DNA of 64,000 bases from the NCBI RefSeq assembly GCF_003751445.1, contig NZ_RJUU01000001.1, forward strand, positions 5,074,001 to 5,138,000, given 5' to 3'. This DNA is from Streptomyces sp. 840.1 (GTDB lineage Bacteria > Actinomycetota > Actinomycetes > Streptomycetales > Streptomycetaceae). Below, piece by piece: positions 63,620 through 64,000 of this stretch; position 1 is the first letter of the stretch; each line of letters opens with the position of its first letter. The position numbers and the translations under genes are program-made. Below the pieces are notes generated by a model. It did no database searches, had not been told where the DNA came from, and saw nothing but the letters and a program-made list of their open reading frames with translations.

Positions 63620-64000
63620 CTAGGCGGCCAGGGTGAAGTCGTCGGGGCGGAGGGTCTTGCCGAGGTGCGGGGCCAGCAGATGGGCGGCGAGCCGGGGCGG
63701 CACCGCGTTGCCGATCTGAGAGAACTGCTGCCCCTTGTTCCCGGCCCAGGGGTAGGTGGCGGGGAAGGTCTGCAGGCGGCCGGCTTCCTGGGCGGTGATC
63801 CGGATGGACTCCGGCGCCGGCTGCTTCTCGCCCGTGGTGCTGGGAGCGGGTTCGGCGATCCAGACGCATTCATTGGCGCGATGGCCGAAGAACAGGGTGC
63901 CGGCCGGCTCGTCGGACCGGCGTACGGTCGCGTTGGACTGGTTGTTGCTGCGCAGCGACCATGACCAGCGGTGTGCTTCGCCGGTGAACGTGGGGGCCGG
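63620..64000 (-). CDS. DNA (cytosine-5) methyltransferase, C-terminal part (cut by window)
   Basis: The visible 126 residues are the 3' end; the start lies beyond 64000. Motif IX (RSDEPAGTLFFGHRANECVW) and motif X (QIGNAVPPRLAAHLLAPHLG) of C5 cytosine methyltransferases are clear; the catalytic PCQ region would be outside. It probably protects the element's DNA or belongs to a restriction system. It is followed at once by the DnaB-N gene, so it shares their operon. Confidence 0.82.
   Translation of the reverse strand, partial: PAPTFTGEAHRWSWSLRSNNQSNATVRRSDEPAGTLFFGHRANECVWIAEPAPSTTGEKQPAPESIRITAQEAGRLQTFPATYPWAGNKGQQFSQIGNAVPPRLAAHLLAPHLGKTLRPDDFTLAA

Overview
The window is high-GC actinobacterial chromosome, almost certainly Streptomyces. 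The support is SepH (divisome), CutRS, Streptomyces-type families (DUF5998, DUF4193, DUF3710, DUF5753, DUF397, DUF317), frequent GTG starts, strongly G/C-biased third codon positions and many NTGA/TGATG gene overlaps. No rRNA, tRNA, CRISPR array or recognisable transposase was seen.

1-7.0 kb: the 3' part of a GNAT/NDP-forming acyl-CoA synthetase protein (PatA-like), DUF5998, an alkaline-phosphatase-family enzyme, thymidine kinase and a secreted LamG protein. 7.0-21.5 kb: a complete group 1h (high-affinity, 'group 5') [NiFe]-hydrogenase locus. The long leftward operon runs hhyS-hhyL-NifU/tetra-Cys fusion-DUF5947-DUF6084-464-aa protein-39-aa membrane peptide-endopeptidase-hypC::hypF fusion-hypC-hypD-hypE-DUF6390. 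hypA-hypB diverge from it. Together these would build an enzyme that draws electrons from trace H2; the accessory proteins of unknown function presumably serve cluster assembly or electron transfer.

21.6-37.7 kb: core genes. These are a VOC protein, a rhodanese, sepH, a repeat-bearing membrane protein, an aldonolactone-oxidase-like flavoenzyme and MFS pair, ferrochelatase, an inositol-monophosphatase-like enzyme, cutRS, DUF4193, DUF3093, a thioesterase, dut and DUF3710. 37.8-51.9 kb: potassium homeostasis, with a 27-aa peptide plus kdpFABC, an ABC ATPase, kdpDE, OB-fold and DUF3159 genes, two TrkA-type RCK proteins and, divergently, a KimA-like K+ importer. 52.1-53.5 kb: a TrmA/RlmD-type RNA methyltransferase, the last clearly core gene.

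53.5-64 kb: an accessory region. It opens with 0.7 kb of short direct repeats (11-bp-phased TGCTGGGAT, tandem CTTCACGG octamers, GACGCA motifs) that look like an attachment or integration scar. Then come a PD-(D/E)XK/DUF5655 nuclease-like gene, small orphan genes with strong terminators, a zinc-motif DNA-binding protein with a sigma-region-4-like partner, a DUF574 methyltransferase facing a DUF397/XRE-DUF5753 regulator pair, a run of overlapping micro-ORFs, and a DUF317 / DnaB-N-only / DNA cytosine methyltransferase operon that runs off the right edge. This part resembles an integrative or plasmid-derived element; no integrase lies in view.
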